64,000 nt of DNA, taken from Sphingomonas panni (GTDB taxonomy: Bacteria > Pseudomonadota > Alphaproteobacteria > Sphingomonadales > Sphingomonadaceae). Positions 44,393 through 54,924 of this stretch are shown here, in pieces. The stretch lies in NCBI RefSeq assembly GCF_022664435.1, contig NZ_JAKREU010000006.1, positions 1-64,000 of the forward strand, in the 5' to 3' direction. The notes beneath the pieces were generated by a model. That model saw only the letters and a list, made by a program, of their open reading frames with translations. It had not been told where the DNA came from and made no database searches. The position numbers and the translations under genes are program-made. Every line of letters starts with the position of its first letter. The first letter of the stretch is position 1.

Positions 44393-46069
44393 ATGCCTTT
44401 TTCGACGTTACCCGAACCGCTCGCCGCGGCGCTTTCCGCGCGTGGTTATGAAGCCCCGACCGCCGTCCAGGCGGCCGTCCTGACGCCCGATGCCGAAGGG
44501 CGCGACCTGCTGGTGTCCGCCCAGACCGGTTCGGGCAAGACCGTCGCCTTCGGTCTCGCCATGGCGCGCGACCTGCTCGACGCCGAGGACAAGATGCCGC
44601 GCGCCGGCACGCCGCTGGCGCTCGCCATCGCGCCGACTCGCGAACTGGCGCTGCAGGTCGCGCGCGAATTGCTGTGGCTCTACGGCCCGACCGGCGCGCG
44701 CATCGTGTCGTGCGTCGGCGGCATGGATGCCGCGCGCGAACGCCGCAACCTCAGCCACGGTGCGCATATCGTCGTCGGCACGCCGGGCCGCCTGCGCGAC
44801 CATCTGGAGCGTGGCGCGCTCGACCTGTCGGGGCTGAAGGTCGCGATCCTCGACGAAGCCGACGAGATGCTCGACATGGGCTTTCGCGAGGATCTCGAAG
44901 GGATTCTGGACGGCACCCCGGCCGAACGCCGCACGCTGCTGTTCTCGGCGACGCTCGCCAAGCCGATCGTGGCGCTCGCCAAGCGCTACCAGAAGGACGC
45001 GTTCCGCATCGACACGCGCGAAGCGGAGCGGGGCCATGGCGACATCAGCTATCAGGCGATGACCGTCGCGCCGAACGATATCGAGAATGCCGTCGTCAAC
45101 CTGCTGCGCCTGCACGAGCCGGACACCGCGTTCCTGTTCTGCGCCACGCGCGAGGCGGTGCGCCACCTGCACGCCAATCTGGTCGAGCGCGGCTTCGACG
45201 CCGTCGCGCTGTCGGGTGAGCATTCGCAGTCGGAGCGCAACCATGCGCTGCAGGCGCTGCGCGACCGTCGTGCCCGCGTCTGCGTCGCGACCGACGTCGC
45301 GGCGCGCGGCATCGATCTGCCGTCGCTGAGCCTCGTCGTCCATGTCGAGCTGCCGCGTGATGCCGAAGCCCTCCAGCACCGTTCGGGCCGCACCGGCCGC
45401 GCGGGCAAGAAGGGCATCGCCGCGCTGATCGTGCCCTACCAGCGCCGTCGCCGGGTCGAGGGGCTGCTGCGCGATGCGAAGATCAACGCCGAGTGGATCG
45501 GCGTGCCGACGCCCGAGCAGATTCATGCGGCCGACCGCGAACGCCTGCTGGCGAAGCTGGCCGAGCCGGTCGAGTTCGACGAGGCCGATGTCGAACTGGG
45601 CGCGCGTCTGCTGACCGAGAAGACGCCGGAAGATATCGCCGCGCTGCTGGTCCGCGCCTATCGTGCCAAGCTGCCCGCGCCCGAGGAACTGTCGGCCGGC
45701 GGCGTGCCCGAACGGCGCGAGCGCCCGGAAGGGCCGCGTCCGGGGTTCGAGGATACGGTGTGGTTCCGCATGAATGTCGGTCGCCGTCACAATGCCGATC
45801 CGCGCTGGCTGCTACCGTTGCTGTGCCGCCGCGGTCACATCACCAAGGGCGAGATCGGCGCGATCCGCATCGCCAATGATGAATCGGCGTTCGAAATTCC
45901 CAAGACGATCGCGAGCAAGTTCATCGCATCGGTCAAGCGGACGGCGACGCCCGACGACGACCTGATGTTCGAGCAGATGGCGGGTCCGCCGGCCGCACCG
46001 CAGCGCCGGACCAACGGCGCGCCGCCGCGTCACGCCGCCAAGCCGTATCGTGGCGGGCGTCGGGGCTGA
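44393..46069 (+). CDS. DEAD-box RNA helicase with DbpA-type RNA-binding domain
   Basis: The product has 558 residues from ATG 44393 (MPFSTLPEPLAAALSARGYE). A GTG 12 codons upstream is possible but unsupported. Helicase motifs are in order: Q motif (Y-E-A-P-T-A-V-Q), I (AQTGSGKT), Ia (APTRELA), Ib (GTPGRLRD), II (DEAD), III (SAT), IV-V (FLFCATREAVRHL, ATDVAARGID) and VI (HRSGRTGRAG). Residues about 475-545 (VWFRMNVGRRHNADPRWLLP onward) match the DbpA RNA-binding fold, and a basic Arg/Gly tail ends it. It probably remodels ribosomal RNA. A 240-bp nested inverted repeat follows. Confidence 0.92.
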   Translation: MPFSTLPEPLAAALSARGYEAPTAVQAAVLTPDAEGRDLLVSAQTGSGKTVAFGLAMARDLLDAEDKMPRAGTPLALAIAPTRELALQVARELLWLYGPTGARIVSCVGGMDAARERRNLSHGAHIVVGTPGRLRDHLERGALDLSGLKVAILDEADEMLDMGFREDLEGILDGTPAERRTLLFSATLAKPIVALAKRYQKDAFRIDTREAERGHGDISYQAMTVAPNDIENAVVNLLRLHEPDTAFLFCATREAVRHLHANLVERGFDAVALSGEHSQSERNHALQALRDRRARVCVATDVAARGIDLPSLSLVVHVELPRDAEALQHRSGRTGRAGKKGIAALIVPYQRRRRVEGLLRDAKINAEWIGVPTPEQIHAADRERLLAKLAEPVEFDEADVELGARLLTEKTPEDIAALLVRAYRAKLPAPEELSAGGVPERRERPEGPRPGFEDTVWFRMNVGRRHNADPRWLLPLLCRRGHITKGEIGAIRIANDESAFEIPKTIASKFIASVKRTATPDDDLMFEQMAGPPAAPQRRTNGAPPRHAAKPYRGGRRG

Positions 46070-46076
46070 TCGGGTT

Positions 46077-46316
46077 TTCACGCGAAGGCGCGAAGACGCG
46101 AAGGAGTAGCAATTAGTTTTCGCGCAGAGACGCCGAGGCGCAGAGAGACGGTGTTTGTGACGGCGGTTCGCCGCGCCAGCGGCGATTTCCGCTTTTTGCA
46201 GCTATTCTGAAAGGCTTCGCCGGAAGGTGGCGATCGCCTGAGTCGCGCCCTCTCCGCGTCTCTGCGCGAAAACTACCTTCTCTCTTCTTCTTCGCGTCTT
46301 CGCGCCTTCGCGTGAA
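46077..46316. repeat. 240-bp nested inverted repeat
   Basis: The outer arm 46077-46102 (TTCACGCGAAGGCGCGAAGA and following) is the exact reverse complement of 46291-46316 over 26 bases. The next arm 46115-46133 (AGTTTTCGCGCAGAGACGC) is the exact reverse complement of 46256-46274 over 19 bases. The element fills most of the 509-base gap between the helicase gene and rpsA. The rest of the gap, to 46578, holds the rpsA promoter region and no gene. Confidence 0.85.
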
Positions 46317-46578
46317 CCAATCCTTCTTTCGCCTCCAGCGCGCCCTCGCACCGTTGCGCCTTCACGCCAAAAGGCGTATGGCGCGCCGGTTCGACGAGTA
46401 CAGACTCGCGAAGGCCGGGTGCTGACGCGCCCTTTCCGCATCGCCGGGGCAAGCCTTTCGTGACGACATGGTCGTGGAATGCCGCGTGTCGTATTCGGCG
46501 CGCGCGGCAATGCCGGTCAAAGACCGCCGGAGACAACCGGCCGGCCGGAAACAGATACGTTTAGGAACCAAGAGTTAT

Positions 46579-48282
<1,704 letters not shown>

Positions 48283-48312
48283 GTCTTACGCCGCCAGTCG
48301 GTGGAAACAGGG

Positions 48313-48345
48313 ACGGGGTGCTCCGCAAGGAGTGCCCCGTTTTTG
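48313..48345 (+). terminator. Strong rho-independent terminator of rpsA
   Basis: ACGGGGTGCTCC (48313-48324) pairs with GGAGTGCCCCGT (48329-48340) around a GCAA tetraloop, using two G-T pairs. A run of Ts follows (48340-48344). Confidence 0.9.
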
Positions 48346-48453
48346 CGTTCATTCGAAAGGCGGATTGTCGCATGTGACAAACATAGGTTAGGGCAACGGT
48401 CCGTCCCGATCGCACCGTTCCGGGATATGGTTTTGATTTACCGGGGGGAAATG

Positions 48454-48732
48454 ATGATCCGATCCGAACTGGTCCAGCAGGTGGCGCAGGATAATCCCGA
48501 ACTGCCGCTGCGCGATGTCGAGCGGATCGTGGCGACCTTCTTCGATGCGATCACCGAACAGCTGCGCAGTGGCGGCCGTGTCGAACTGCGCGGCTTCGGC
48601 GCGTTTTCGACCCGCGCCCGCGATGCCCGCACCGGCCGCAACCCGCGCACCGGCGAAACGGTCGAGGTGGATGTGAAGCGCGTTCCGTATTTCAAGCCCG
48701 GCAAGGAAATGCGCGCCCGCCTGAACGTCTGA
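48454..48732 (+). CDS. ihfB: Integration host factor subunit beta
   Basis: The product has 92 residues from ATG 48454, the second of two adjacent ATGs. GGGGGGAA directly precedes the first, so the second has the better spacing. The HU/IHF fold is complete: helices [20 protein letters not shown] and [20 protein letters not shown], the arm strands [20 protein letters not shown], and the PNP-type tip [13 protein letters not shown] followed by [11 protein letters not shown]. It heterodimerises with IhfA to bend DNA. It follows rpsA, as in E. coli. Confidence 0.96.
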   Translation: MIRSELVQQVAQDNPELPLRDVERIVATFFDAITEQLRSGGRVELRGFGAFSTRARDARTGRNPRTGETVEVDVKRVPYFKPGKEMRARLNV

Positions 48733-48820
48733 GCGCGTACCGCGTCGGGACGGATTTGCCCCCTTTCGCGCGCGCCGCCGGTGCCGCATGTCTCGGCCGG
48801 AACCGACAAAGGACCGGCCG

Positions 48821-49762
48821 ATGACTGCCCGTTTACTGCTACCCCTCGCACTGGTGCTGTTGGCCGCGCCGCTCCCCGCGCAACAACGTGCCGCGCCGTT
48901 CGTGATCGAACAGACGGGCGAAGGTTTTGCCACGATCGATGCGGCGGTGACTGCGGTGCGCGACGGTACCGCCACCATCCTGATCGCGCCAGGCACCTAT
49001 CGCGACTGCACGGTGCAGACCGGTGGCGACATTACCTATCGCGCCCGCACGCCCGGCACGGTGATCTTCGACGGTGGCGCGTGCGAGGAAAAGGCGACCT
49101 TCGTACTGCGCGGGCGACGCTCGACGGTGGATGGGATCGTGTTCCGCCGTATCCGCGTGCCGGACGGCAACGGTGCGGGCATTCGCACCGAGATCGGCGA
49201 CCTGACGGTCACCAATTCGACCTTCCTCGACAGTCAGGAAGGGATATTGGGCGGCAACCCCGAAGGGCAGCAGCGCATCCGTATCGACCGTTCGACCTTC
49301 GCGGGTCTCGGCCAGTGCGACGAGACGACCGATTGTTCGCATTCGGTATATCTGGGCAATAACGGGTCGATCACCATCACCCGCTCGCGCTTCGAACGGG
49401 GCACCGGCGGTCATTATGTGAAAATCCGCGCGCCCAGGATCGAGATCACCGATTCCAGCTTCGACGACAGCCGTGGCAGCAAGACCAATTACATGATCGA
49501 CCTGCCCGAGGGCGCGACCGGGCTGATCGCGCGCAATAGCTTCGTCCAGGGCAAGGCGAAGGAGAACTGGACCGGCTTCATCGTCGTTGGCGCGGAGAAG
49601 CATAGCTTCCCGGCCCGCGGGCTGCGGGTCGAGGACAATGACGCCCGGCTTGCCCCCGGGGTGGAGAAGAGCCCGGTGTTCGTTGCCGACTATACCGGCG
49701 ATGGCGTCGCGGTCGGCGCGAACCGATTGGGACCGGGCGTGCGAAAGTTCGAGACGCGCTGA
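48821..49762 (+). CDS. Exported right-handed beta-helix protein
   Basis: The product has 313 residues from ATG 48821, with AAAGGA upstream. Residues 1-21 form a signal peptide (LLLPLALVLLAAPLPAQ). The mature part has repeated ~22-residue turns of parallel beta-helix type with ladder residues: STVDGIVFRRIRV, LTVTNSTFLDS, IRIDRSTFAGL, ITITRSRFERG, IEITDSSFDDS and LIARNSFVQG. This is the NosD/pectate-lyase-like fold. No catalytic Asp triad or obvious carbohydrate signature stands out, so binding and cleavage cannot be separated. It may act on a surface polysaccharide. Confidence 0.8.
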   Translation: MTARLLLPLALVLLAAPLPAQQRAAPFVIEQTGEGFATIDAAVTAVRDGTATILIAPGTYRDCTVQTGGDITYRARTPGTVIFDGGACEEKATFVLRGRRSTVDGIVFRRIRVPDGNGAGIRTEIGDLTVTNSTFLDSQEGILGGNPEGQQRIRIDRSTFAGLGQCDETTDCSHSVYLGNNGSITITRSRFERGTGGHYVKIRAPRIEITDSSFDDSRGSKTNYMIDLPEGATGLIARNSFVQGKAKENWTGFIVVGAEKHSFPARGLRVEDNDARLAPGVEKSPVFVADYTGDGVAVGANRLGPGVRKFETR

Positions 49763-49809
49763 TCGCTTTCCGCTTCGGTCGTGGCGCATCCCACGGTAAC
49801 CATGCGTCC

Positions 49810-51030
49810 ATGCATCATCGTTTCATCCTTGCACCGCTCATGGTCCTGCTCGTGACCTCTGCACCGGCGCAGTCGCTGCAACCCTCCGCGTCGAACGGGC
49901 CGTCCCGGTGGATCGACCGGCTCGATATCGCATCCCCGAGCGACGCCGCGCTACTCAACCGGCCCCTTGCTAAGGCGGATGCAGCCTTTGCGCTCGACCG
50001 GCTGGCGGCGGCGCGACAGCGCAAGATTGCGACGGACGATCGGCAAGCCATGGCGGCCCGCACGATCACGCTGGTCGACAAGACGCTGCGCTGGGAAAGC
50101 CGGACGTTCGGCAACGCGCCGTTCGGCAAGCGCAGCCTGTGGATATCGATGCATGGCGGGGGCAATGCCGCTCCGGCGGTCAACGACCAGCAGTGGCGCA
50201 ACCAGATCAAGCTCTACGAACCGGCCGAGGGCATCTACCTCGCCCCGCGTGCGCCGACCGATACGTGGAACCTGTGGCACGAGGCGCATATCGATCCGCT
50301 GTTCCAGCGGCTGATTGACCTGCAGGTTGCGATCAACGGCGTCGATCCGAACCGCGTCTATCTGCTCGGCTATTCGGCGGGGGGCGATGGCGTGTGGCAG
50401 CTGGCACCGCGCATGGCGGACCGGTTCGCAGCGGCGGCGATGATGGCCGGCCATCCGAACGAAGCCGGCGTCGCGGGGCTGCGCAACCTGCCGTTCGCGA
50501 TCTTCATGGGCGGAGCGGACGCCGCCTATGACCGCAATCGCATTGCGGCGGAACGGGGTGCCGAACTGGAAAAGCTCCACGCCGCCGATCCGGGCGGCTA
50601 TGTATCGATGACGCGCATCTATCCGGGGCTGCCGCACTGGATGAACCGCAAGGATGCGGAAGGGCTGCCATGGATGGCGCGGTTCACCCGCAATCCGTGG
50701 CCGAAGCGCGTCGTCTGGGTCCAGGACGACGTGACCCATGACCGCTTCTACTGGTTGCAGATTCCCGATGGGAGCCAAGCCAAGGCCGGCGACCGGATCG
50801 ATGCGCGGGTCGAGGGGCAGGCGATCGCCATCGATGGCGCGGTGCCCGCCGGACTGACGCTGCGTCTGTCCGACCGACTGGTCGATCTCGACCGGCCGGT
50901 GCGGGTGACGGTCAACGGCCGGCTGGCGTTTGCGGGCAAGGTTCCGCGCACTGCCGCCGCGATCGTCCGCTCGCTGGAGGAGCGGCTCGATCCGGCATCG
51001 GCGGCGACGGCGCTGTTGCGGCTGCCGTGA
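49810..51030 (+). CDS. Exported alpha/beta hydrolase, PHB-depolymerase/esterase-like
   Basis: The product has 406 residues, with a signal peptide MHHRFILAPLMVLLVTSAPA. The alpha/beta hydrolase core (about 90-320) has an oxyanion block SMHGGGNAAP and the nucleophile elbow GYSAGGDG with Ser189. A likely Asp (GGADAAYDRN) and His (PGLPHWMNRK) complete the triad. The C-terminal 80 residues form a separate beta domain (LRLSDRLVDLDRPVRVTVNG). The architecture resembles exported polyester or feruloyl-type esterases. The substrate is not clear. It lies upstream of a hairpin (51038-51065) and the convergent PhoK-like gene. Confidence 0.75.
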   Translation: MHHRFILAPLMVLLVTSAPAQSLQPSASNGPSRWIDRLDIASPSDAALLNRPLAKADAAFALDRLAAARQRKIATDDRQAMAARTITLVDKTLRWESRTFGNAPFGKRSLWISMHGGGNAAPAVNDQQWRNQIKLYEPAEGIYLAPRAPTDTWNLWHEAHIDPLFQRLIDLQVAINGVDPNRVYLLGYSAGGDGVWQLAPRMADRFAAAAMMAGHPNEAGVAGLRNLPFAIFMGGADAAYDRNRIAAERGAELEKLHAADPGGYVSMTRIYPGLPHWMNRKDAEGLPWMARFTRNPWPKRVVWVQDDVTHDRFYWLQIPDGSQAKAGDRIDARVEGQAIAIDGAVPAGLTLRLSDRLVDLDRPVRVTVNGRLAFAGKVPRTAAAIVRSLEERLDPASAATALLRLP

Positions 51031-51037
51031 GTCGGCG

Positions 51038-51065
51038 CGTCTGTCGAGCGAGTTCTCGACAGACG
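51038..51065. terminator. Perfect 11-bp stem-loop between convergent genes
   Basis: CGTCTGTCGAG (51038-51048) pairs exactly with CTCGACAGACG (51055-51065) around a 6-base loop. It lies just after the hydrolase stop and before the end of the convergent phosphatase gene. No T-run follows on either strand. Confidence 0.55.
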
Positions 51066-51106
51066 CTTATCGACAAGCTCGAAGCTGCTCGAACCGAACG
51101 GCAGGC

Positions 51107-52777
51107 TCAGCGGCAGGTCGATCCCGTGCCCGGATTGAGGTCGAGGCAGCGGCCATCGATCTCGTTCTTCGGCACGTTCAGCCCGATGGTCGCGGCCAGC
51201 GTCGGCAGGATGTCGACCGTTTCCACGCCGAACGGCTCTTCGAAGCCGCCGGCACCCTTGCGCCAGAACAGGATCGGCACGCGCCGGTCATAGTCCCAGA
51301 AGCTGCCATGGGTCGCGACCGCACTGCCGACGACCGGGTGTGGCAGGGTCAGCACGCGAGGCTTCATCGCGACCAGCAGGTCACCCGAACGCGGCGGGTA
51401 ATAGGAGGCACGCGCGCGCTCCAGCAGCGTCCAGGTTTCGGGCGGGGTGTTCGGCACCGTCGTCGCCATCACCTGCGCGCGGGTGAAGACCGCCTGCGTC
51501 TGCGGATGCGCGGCGAACATCGCGATCGCCTCCCGCTCCACCGCCGCCTTCTGCGCGGGCGTCAGCTTGATATCGTACCACACATCGCCGTTCACGCCGC
51601 CGAACAGTATCGGGCCGGCGATACCGAGCTTCTTTCCGATCGCCTGCCCTATGCCTTCGACGGTCAGTTCACCGTCCTGCCGCACCGCCTCCGGGATGGC
51701 ATGTTCGGCATGGCGTTCGCTGGCGTCGCTGCCGCCATGATCGGCGGTCAGGACGACCTGGTAATCCACTCCGGTCGCGTCCAGCACTTTGAAGAACTCG
51801 CCGAGGCTCTGGTCGAGCGAGGTCAGCTGCAGGCACATTTCGCTGCCCTCGGTGCCATAGCCGTGGCCGACATAGTCGGTGGCCGACGCGCCGATCGAGA
51901 TGATGTCGGTCTGCGGCCCCTGGCCCAGCTTCATGTCCTGAATCAGCCCGGCGGCGAGCGCGAGGACGGCGGCGTCATATTCGGGCGATCGGCGGAAATT
52001 GTTCACGTCACCCGCCTCGCGCGCGAAGCGGCCGGTGCCGATGGTCTTGCCGCCAACCGAAACCGCGCGGGCCAGCGGCTGGCAGAAGGTCGGGAGCGTC
52101 ATCGGCGGCTGGGCGGTCGCGATCTGCTTGGCCACGGCAGCATTGGCGCGCGCGACGACCGGCGGCATCTTGCGCCCGGCATAGCTGACGAAGCCGTCCT
52201 TGCCGAACCACCAGAGTTCGTCGACCTTGTGCCCGCCCATCATCACGGCCGCACGGTCCTTGCCCGCGACCGAGACGACGCGGGTGCGCGGGTCTGCTGC
52301 CTTCATCCGCTCACCCAGCGTCGGCACCATCAGATGCGTGTCGGACACGGTATAGTCCTTGAAGGTCGAACCAGGCACCCGCTCGTCCTCCGCGCAATAG
52401 ACCTTGTGATCGGGACGGTTGTTGTCGCGCTGGTCGATCCAGTCATTGGCGATGATACCGGTGCGCGACGGGCGCGATCCGGTCAGGATCGTGGAGTGGC
52501 CGGGGCAGGTTTCGGTCGCGGCATGGCTCTGATAACCCGAGGGGAACACCGCGCCCTGCATCATCCGCACGAAGCCGCTGGTAAAGCGCCCGCGATATTC
52601 GGCGAACAGGTCTGCCGAGAATTGATCGACCGAGATCGCGACGATCAGCTTGGGCGGCGTTGCCGGATAGGTCGGCGGCACCGGCACGTCGGTCGCGGCG
52701 GGGGCCGGCGCGGCAGTCTGCGCCAGGGCGGGGGCGGCAGTGCCGAGCAGCAGCGCGGCGAGGGTCAGGAAACGCAT
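51107..52777 (-). CDS. phoK: PhoK-like exported alkaline phosphatase
   Basis: The product has 556 residues from ATG 52777, with GCGGAG upstream. Signal peptide 1-20. The sequence closely follows the known PhoK of Sphingomonas sp. BSAR-1 as I recall it, including GYQSHAATETCPGHSTILTG, where Thr90 is the nucleophile. Metal-site residues are visible: Asp51 in ISVDQFSADL, Asp and His in ATDYVGHGYG, Asp-His in LTADHGGSD and His in VATHGSFWD. It hydrolyses phosphate monoesters outside the cytoplasm. PhoK-type enzymes are known for precipitating uranium phosphate. Confidence 0.93.
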   Translation of the reverse strand: MRFLTLAALLLGTAAPALAQTAAPAPAATDVPVPPTYPATPPKLIVAISVDQFSADLFAEYRGRFTSGFVRMMQGAVFPSGYQSHAATETCPGHSTILTGSRPSRTGIIANDWIDQRDNNRPDHKVYCAEDERVPGSTFKDYTVSDTHLMVPTLGERMKAADPRTRVVSVAGKDRAAVMMGGHKVDELWWFGKDGFVSYAGRKMPPVVARANAAVAKQIATAQPPMTLPTFCQPLARAVSVGGKTIGTGRFAREAGDVNNFRRSPEYDAAVLALAAGLIQDMKLGQGPQTDIISIGASATDYVGHGYGTEGSEMCLQLTSLDQSLGEFFKVLDATGVDYQVVLTADHGGSDASERHAEHAIPEAVRQDGELTVEGIGQAIGKKLGIAGPILFGGVNGDVWYDIKLTPAQKAAVEREAIAMFAAHPQTQAVFTRAQVMATTVPNTPPETWTLLERARASYYPPRSGDLLVAMKPRVLTLPHPVVGSAVATHGSFWDYDRRVPILFWRKGAGGFEEPFGVETVDILPTLAATIGLNVPKNEIDGRCLDLNPGTGSTCR

Positions 52778-52830
52778 CGAAATACTCCGCGGACGGTGCA
52801 TCCGTCTCGAAACTTCGCTACCCGGCGTAC

Positions 52831-54855
52831 ATGACACCGGCAAGAACGCTGTGGCGACTCATCCTCATCCTTTCGGCCTTCGTCGCCGCACTGCCGGCAA
52901 TGGCGCAGGTGCCGGGGCAACGCCATGTCCAGATGCGGATCGTGGCGGAAAGCGACACGCCGGCTGCGGGTTCGCGGGTCGCACTGGCGCTGGTGTCGGT
53001 GCCCGATGCCGGCTGGCACGGCTATTGGAAGAATCCCGGCGCGGTCGGCACCCAGCCACGGCTCGACTGGACGCTGCCGACCGGGGCGCGGGTCGGCCCG
53101 TTGCGCTATCCGGTGCCCGAGCGGCTGAGCGTCGCCGGCATCATCAACTATGTCTATGAACGGCCCTGGACGATCCTGACCGATCTGGAACTGCCCACCG
53201 GGCTGGCGAAGGGCAGCGCGGTACCGGTCCGCCTCGCCATCGACTATCTGGTCTGCACCCGCGAAATCTGCGTGCCCGAAAAGGCCCAACTGGCGACGAC
53301 GCTGACCATCGGCGACGGGACGATCACATCGCAGCGTCGCGTCGAGTTCGATGGCTGGCGGCGCGCGCTGCCGCGGCCGCTCGGATCGCCGGCGCTGTTT
53401 CAGGCGGGCGAGCCGATGCGGCTGCGCGTGCCGTTCCCGGCATCGCAGGCGATCGGCGATGCCTATTTCTTTCCCGAAACCGAAAATGCGGTCGATTATG
53501 ATGCGCCACAGGTCGTCCGCCGCGACGGCGATGCGCTGGTGATCGAAACGAAGGCGAGCGGCAAACCGACGCTGATCGAAGGGGTGCTGGCAACGGGTAG
53601 GGGGCAAGGCTTTGCGATCCGCGCGACGCCCGGCGCGGTGGCGGCTGCCGCTGATCCGACACCGATCCGCGCCGCACTCATTGCCTTTGCCGGGGCGCTG
53701 TTGGGCGGGTTGCTGCTCAACATCATGCCCTGCGTCTTTCCGATCCTGAGCCTGAAGGCGCTGAGTCTTGCCCGGTCGGGGGAGTCGGCGGCCCATGCGC
53801 GGGCGGAAGGGGTGGCCTATACCGCCGGGGCGGTGGTCACCTGCATGGCGCTGGGTGGCATCTTGCTGGCGATCCGCGCGGCGGGCGTCGCGGCGGGGTG
53901 GGCGTTCCAGCTGACCGACCCGCGCGTGGTGCTTCTGTTGCTGGTGCTGACCGGGGCGATCGCGCTGAACCTCGCCGGGCTGTTCGAACTGCCGACGCCG
54001 CAGGTCGGTAACCGGAGCGGGCGGGGGGGAGCGTTCGCCACCGGCGCACTGGCGGCGTTCGTGGCGACGCCCTGCACCGGGCCGTTCATGGGCGCGGCGC
54101 TGGGATCGGCGCTGGTGCTACCGCCGGTCGCGGCGATGGCGGTGTTTGCCGGGCTGGGCCTTGGCCTCGCGCTGCCGTTCCTGCTGCTGGGCTTCGTACC
54201 CGCCTTGCGCCGGCGCCTGCCAAAGCCGGGCGCGTGGATGGATGTGTTCCGCAAGGGCCTGTCGGTGCCGATGTTCCTGACCGCGCTGGCGCTGGCATGG
54301 ATATTGGGGCGGCAGGCCGGTGTCGACGGCATGGCGCTGGGACTGGGGGCGCTACTGCTCGCCGGGCTGGGCTTGTGGTGGACCGGGCGTCGACAACTGT
54401 GCGGACGCGACCGGGCATGGTGGCCGGGCATCGTCGCGCTGGTGCTGGCGGTGGCGAGCGCCGCGCTGGTGCAGCGCGCGCCGCCCGCCGGGGCCGCCGC
54501 GACCGGTATCGCCGGGGCCGAACCGTTCAGCGAAGCGCGGCTGGCAGCACTGCGTGCCGAGGGCAAGCCGGTCTTCGCCTATTTCACCGCCGACTGGTGC
54601 CTGACCTGCAAGGTCAACGAACGCGCCGCGATCGAGACGCAGGCGGTGGCCGATGCCTTTGGAAAGGGCGGGGTGAAGGTGCTGGTCGGCGACTGGACCG
54701 ACGGCGACCCGGTGCTGGGGCGGTTCATCGAGGCGCATAACCGCGCCGGGGTGCCGCTCTATCTATTCTACGCGCCGGGTGAAAACGACGCGCGCGTGCT
54801 GCCGCAGGTGCTGACTCCGGCAACCCTGACCGAATTGGTGCCCAGCCGTACATAG
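52831..54855 (+). CDS. DsbD/ScsB-like thiol:disulfide transporter
   Basis: The product has 674 residues from ATG 52831. Signal peptide about 1-28. The N-terminal periplasmic domain has a cysteine pair in VCTREICVPEKAQL, as in DsbD N-terminal-like ScsB proteins. The membrane core carries the two electron-relay cysteines in NIMPCVFPILSLKAL and VATPCTGPFMGAAL. The C-terminal thioredoxin domain has DWCLTCKVNE. The three-module order (periplasmic, membrane, thioredoxin) is intact. It carries reducing power from cytoplasmic thioredoxin to the periplasm. It diverges from phoK across 53 bases, so the promoter must lie in a short segment. Confidence 0.9.
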   Translation: MTPARTLWRLILILSAFVAALPAMAQVPGQRHVQMRIVAESDTPAAGSRVALALVSVPDAGWHGYWKNPGAVGTQPRLDWTLPTGARVGPLRYPVPERLSVAGIINYVYERPWTILTDLELPTGLAKGSAVPVRLAIDYLVCTREICVPEKAQLATTLTIGDGTITSQRRVEFDGWRRALPRPLGSPALFQAGEPMRLRVPFPASQAIGDAYFFPETENAVDYDAPQVVRRDGDALVIETKASGKPTLIEGVLATGRGQGFAIRATPGAVAAAADPTPIRAALIAFAGALLGGLLLNIMPCVFPILSLKALSLARSGESAAHARAEGVAYTAGAVVTCMALGGILLAIRAAGVAAGWAFQLTDPRVVLLLLVLTGAIALNLAGLFELPTPQVGNRSGRGGAFATGALAAFVATPCTGPFMGAALGSALVLPPVAAMAVFAGLGLGLALPFLLLGFVPALRRRLPKPGAWMDVFRKGLSVPMFLTALALAWILGRQAGVDGMALGLGALLLAGLGLWWTGRRQLCGRDRAWWPGIVALVLAVASAALVQRAPPAGAAATGIAGAEPFSEARLAALRAEGKPVFAYFTADWCLTCKVNERAAIETQAVADAFGKGGVKVLVGDWTDGDPVLGRFIEAHNRAGVPLYLFYAPGENDARVLPQVLTPATLTELVPSRT

Positions 54856-54924
54856 CGGCTTGCCAGTCCCGCTTTTGCAGCGCAGCATGTGGAGCGTTAA
54901 CCGACTTGCGGCGTTGGGGGCTGG

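Noticed and set aside
46202..46571. Several open frames before rpsA
   Set aside because: They overlap the nested inverted repeat, are Arg-rich, and lack ribosome sites.
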